Part shown: positions 61,816 to 64,000 of the stretch, piece after piece
Numbering within the stretch: position 1 is the stretch's first letter
Layout of the letters: each line of letters opens with the position of its first letter
Source of the DNA: an uncultured Eubacteriales bacterium
GTDB taxonomy: Bacteria > Bacillota > Clostridia > Oscillospirales > Acutalibacteraceae
Reading direction: 5' to 3'
Length of the DNA stretch: 64,000 nt
Assembly (NCBI GenBank): GCA_934446475.1
Contig: CAKSEH010000004.1
Location: forward strand, 1-64,000
The notes under the pieces: model-generated
Seen by the model: the letters and a program-made list of their open reading frames with translations, nothing else
Database searches by the model: none
Told to the model about the DNA's origin: nothing
Translations under genes and position numbers: made by a program

Positions 61816-61844
61816 ATCGTTTAAACGATTGAACACTTATTCAA
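61816..61844. promoter_or_regulatory. Palindromic operator of the ArsR repressor
   Basis: Two symmetric sites overlap: ATCGTTTAAACGAT (61816-61829) is a perfect palindrome, and TTGAACACTTATTCAA (61829-61844) has TTGAA/TTCAA arms like CzrA/CadC sites. Both lie between the promoter and the start codon. Confidence 0.68.
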
Positions 61845-61853
61845 CTGTTTGTT

Positions 61854-61882
61854 ATTATAATACTGATATTTCATTTTGTCAA
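61854..61882 (-). promoter_or_regulatory. Consensus sigma-A promoter of the ArsR-ATPase operon
   Basis: Minus strand TTGACA (61882-61877), 17-nt spacer, TATAAT (61859-61854). This is a perfect consensus directly upstream of the operator. Confidence 0.88.
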
Positions 61883-62059
61883 GTGAATTTTTATTATGTT
61901 TATAAAAAATAAAATGTTCTGCAATAAATTGCAAGGTGACTCAACGGCCAAATGCAATTTACCTCTTGCCTTTTCAAACGAGCTCTTTTTGACACTAAAA
62001 TTTTAATGTTTAAACTTTTTAATATTTAAGTCACTGCATTGGTTTAAGCTTTCAACAAT

Positions 62060-62370
62060 CCCTCAGTCTCGCTGCGATTCGGTCACCTCACGGCTCTGAC
62101 AGTGCCCAGGACTGTCATTCACTACCGTTCGGCCGCCTTCGGCTACCCTTTACACAAGGGAGCCTATATATTCAATGAAGTTTCACTGCTAAAATAAAGC
62201 TATACTGCCTCTTAGGCTCCCTTATTTTTGTCGTAAGACAAAACAGTGGTTATTCCCCGTGCTCAGGGAAATGTCTGAATAACATTGAGCAAAAATATCT
62301 CCTCTTAAGGCTCCCTTCTTTTGCTTTGGCAAACAGAGGGGAGCTGTCAGCCGTATGGCTGACTGAGGGG
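62060..62370 (-). repeat. MITE-like repeat element, copy B1 (complete, larger)
   Basis: A 311-nt copy in reverse orientation, ending with the same inverted termini (CCCTCAGTC at 62060, GACTGAGGGG at 62361). It contains an extra ~90-nt block, with a second AAGGGAGCC, that copy A1 lacks. Outside it are A/T-rich flanks also shared with the left array. Confidence 0.8.
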
Positions 62371-62478
62371 TATTCTTTCCTCGTGAATTTATATTTTTAA
62401 TTTTATATTTAGTCTTTAATGCTTTAGTTTTGATTAAATTTCTTAAGTTTTAACATTTTAAATTTTTATGTTTAATCT
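62225..62478 (-). repeat. Right arm of the 254-nt near-perfect inverted repeat
   Basis: Reverse complement of 59003-59256 with five mismatches. It overlaps the inner half of element B1 and the A/T-rich spacer to its right. The region 61901-62059 before the array is A/T-rich and holds no gene I can support. Confidence 0.88.
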
Positions 62479-62518
62479 TTGATATTTTAGTTTCTGCTTT
62501 AATTCAAGTTTTAACAAT

Positions 62519-62648
62519 CCTTCCGTCACGGCTACGCCGTGCCACCGTCTCGCTGCGATTCGGTCACCACACGGCTCTGACAGTCCACCGGACTGTCATT
62601 CACTACTGTTCGGATGCCTTCGCCTACCCTTTACACCAGGGAGCCTAT
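62519..62648 (-). repeat. Partial MITE-like element, copy B2 (one half)
   Basis: Only the half with GGCTCCCT-type end and the GACAGTCC hairpin is present. The opposite terminus is degenerate (CCTTCCGTC instead of CCCTCAGTC). It is the inverted counterpart of the right half of copy A1, so the homology between arrays extends over roughly 420 nt. The 50 nt after it hold nothing recognisable. Confidence 0.7.
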
Positions 62649-62704
62649 GTGGTAATCGGTTTAGCCGATAGCTTTTTGACGAAACTCGGAATTTTTTGTA
62701 CTTA

Positions 62705-62740
62705 AAAAGGAACTGTGGAAAAATTCCCACAGTTCCTTTT
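62705..62740 (-). terminator. Terminator after the surface-protein gene
   Basis: Arms 62705-62718 and 62727-62740 (14 nt, perfect), with T-runs on both strands, 20 nt past the stop. Confidence 0.88.
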
Positions 62741-62761
62741 GATTTGAAATGTCAAAGTTTA

Positions 62762-64000
62762 TTATCTCTTTTTAAGAGCCTTTGCAGTGCCGAAAACGCC
62801 TGCCGCACTCAAAGCGAAGAGAGAAACGAGAAGAGTTACGCTCTCGCCTGTCTTGTTTGATTTACCGGTTGAAGCGCCCGTTCCCGAACCGCCGGTCGTG
62901 CTGCCGCCGGTTGTGCCGCCGGTTGTGCCGCCGTTGTTCTTGGGATTTATAACAGTGTTGGTAAGAACGTCGGTATATACGCCGTCGCTTGAAACCTTAG
63001 CAATTCTGAAGTTGTCAAAATCAACATTAGCTGGGAGCGACCTATCCTGTGTCTGAATGGAAATTCTCAAATAAATTCCCTTATCTGCGCCTGCAGGTAC
63101 TTTAAGAGCGCAGTTAGTGGGAAGAGCATAAGTTCCCCAACCGTCTGCACCGGCTGCTTTTACTTCCTTAGCGCCGTTGATATCGGTTGCTACTCTGCCG
63201 TTAAATCCGTCAATACTTACCGTCTGTGTATAAGAACCGCCGTACATTATCTGAGAAAGATAAATCTGATATTTCTGGTCTGCACTTCCGAGTTTACGGT
63301 CATAAACGAGTGTTACTTCATCGCCCGCATTAACACCATCTATCTTAAATACGGGCGAAGTTATACCGCCCCATTCTGCTGTTGACTTAAGATTTAAATA
63401 CTTATTGTTTCCGTTAGTCTTTATCTGAACATAGTCGGTTGCAGCCTTCTGACCGTCACCGTCGCCGCCTGCCCAATATCTAAGACCGTTTGAAAAATCA
63501 AGATTAAGGGGCTTGTTGAGCGGCTTATGGAAAGTGTTTATATTGCCTGTTGCTTTAAAGCCCTCTTCTTCCGTTCCGAAAGAAAGATCTTCTTCGTCGC
63601 TTACAGGTGCAAATGTTATTTCCTTGCCTGTTTCAATGTCATAGTATTTTCCGTCTGCAAGTTTAGCAAGGCGGATATTGTCTATAGCTGATTTACAAGT
63701 CTCATTACTGAAAACTGCTGCTGTTATATCGAAAACATAATCGCCTGCGGCTATGCCTTCAGTTTCCGATGCGGCAGTTGTTGAAGCCTGTGCAGTATTC
63801 TTTACTTTTGTTGCAAGGGTTTTCCAAGCGCTCTTAACGGTTGCCGGTTTCAAAACGGAGCAGTCGGTTATACCGCTGTTTGTCAACTCTTTATCAGGAT
63901 TACGCTGATAAGCCTTTACCTGGAGCTTATCGGTGCCGTCACTAAGATAATCAAACATAACGACAATGTTGTCGCCGGCGTTGAGCTTATCCTTCGGAAC
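62762..64000 (-). CDS. Surface-anchored multi-module protein, C-terminal part only
   Basis: The reading frame is open to the window edge, so the start and N-terminus are missing; 412 residues are visible. Two beta-rich modules end in similar phrases (IDNIRLAKLADGKYYDIETG and FDNFRIAKVSSDGVYTDVLT), suggesting tandem carbohydrate-binding-like jelly-roll repeats. A G/T/S-rich linker (GGTTGGTTGGSTTGGSGTG) precedes SNKTGES, a hydrophobic helix and a basic end KALKKR. This is a sortase-type anchor with a degenerate LPxTG motif. I do not recognise a catalytic domain in the visible part. Confidence 0.85.
   Translation of the reverse strand, partial: VPKDKLNAGDNIVVMFDYLSDGTDKLQVKAYQRNPDKELTNSGITDCSVLKPATVKSAWKTLATKVKNTAQASTTAASETEGIAAGDYVFDITAAVFSNETCKSAIDNIRLAKLADGKYYDIETGKEITFAPVSDEEDLSFGTEEEGFKATGNINTFHKPLNKPLNLDFSNGLRYWAGGDGDGQKAATDYVQIKTNGNNKYLNLKSTAEWGGITSPVFKIDGVNAGDEVTLVYDRKLGSADQKYQIYLSQIMYGGSYTQTVSIDGFNGRVATDINGAKEVKAAGADGWGTYALPTNCALKVPAGADKGIYLRISIQTQDRSLPANVDFDNFRIAKVSSDGVYTDVLTNTVINPKNNGGTTGGTTGGSTTGGSGTGASTGKSNKTGESVTLLVSLFALSAAGVFGTAKALKKR

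Larger units (their letters stand above)
58723..62648. mobile_element. Putative cassette: metal ATPase and ArsR genes between inverted repeat arrays
   Basis: Two arrays of the same repeat modules face each other around the P-type ATPase and ArsR genes. Left array 58723-59256 and right array 62060-62648 are in opposite orientation, and the core 254-nt block is about 98% identical by eye. No transposase or integrase is in between. The layout resembles a composite or MITE-bracketed cassette, but mobility is inferred only from repeat symmetry. Alternatively, the repeats were independently inserted and homogenised by recombination. Confidence 0.4.

Overview
The window is an AT-rich chromosomal segment of an endospore-forming Clostridia-type Firmicute, most likely a gut member of the Ruminococcaceae/Oscillospiraceae. 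I infer this from sporulation genes (gpr, spoIIP, a SipL-like DUF3794/LysM gene, dpaA/dpaB), Gram-positive cell-wall and FtsEX genes, the clusters dgt-dnaG-sigA and ffs-dnaX-ybaB-recR, and intergenic repeats of a type I recall from gut Firmicutes. The species cannot be named from the sequence. Nearly all of the window is ordinary core chromosome. The accessory part lies between about 58.1 and 62.7 kb.

Layout. 1-4.8 kb: a cut tRNA-Thr, then a sugar ABC importer (lipoprotein plus two permeases, no ATPase) coupled to 4-alpha-glucanotransferase. 4.8-6.9 kb: gpr, spoIIP and a small membrane protein. 7.0-12.0 kb (minus): a GldA/GldF/GldG/DUF4340 ABC system of unknown cargo. 12.1-13.6 kb (minus): a SipL-like spore protein. 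14.0-18.3 kb (minus): a MarR-controlled heterodimeric ABC exporter with one degenerate ATP site. 18.3-23.4 kb (minus): PucR-type regulator, FtsE, FtsX, coiled-coil M23 hydrolase and a VanZ-like protein. 23.5-28.7 kb (minus): murC, alaX, prmA, prfB and a phosphopantetheinyl transferase. 28.7-31.4 kb: cca and dipicolinate synthase dpaAB. 31.6-36.1 kb (minus): a beta-helix protein, a Nudix hydrolase, two paralogous zinc-ribbon membrane proteins, galU and a HAD phosphatase. 36.2-39.2 kb: SRP RNA, dnaX, ybaB, recR and a DUF896 gene. 39.3-45.3 kb (minus): an amidase, a hypothetical gene, a TSCPD gene, sigA, dnaG, dgt and yigZ. 45.5-55.6 kb (minus): rpmE, rpoC, rpoB and a U32 peptidase. 55.7-57.6 kb: apgM and a hemolysin III-type protein. 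57.6-58.6 kb: a SLOG protein divergent from a small Xre regulator.

The most unusual structure is at 58.7-62.65 kb. A Zn/Cd-type P-ATPase and its ArsR regulator are bracketed by two inverted arrays of structured, MITE-like repeats. One 254-nt arm is about 98% identical between the two sides (5 mismatches counted by eye). The ATPase also carries DKSGT in place of the almost invariant DKTGT phosphorylation motif. The window ends inside the 3' part of a surface-protein gene.

Genes work together in recognisable modules: sugar uptake with intracellular glucan processing, late sporulation, division-linked peptidoglycan hydrolysis (FtsEX plus M23), transcription and replication core machinery, and metal efflux. 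I found no CRISPR array, rRNA operon, prophage or insertion-sequence transposase. Promoters and terminators are reported where a -35/-10 pair with 17-nt spacing or a clear hairpin with a U-tract could be read directly. All start choices, matches and mismatches were made by eye.
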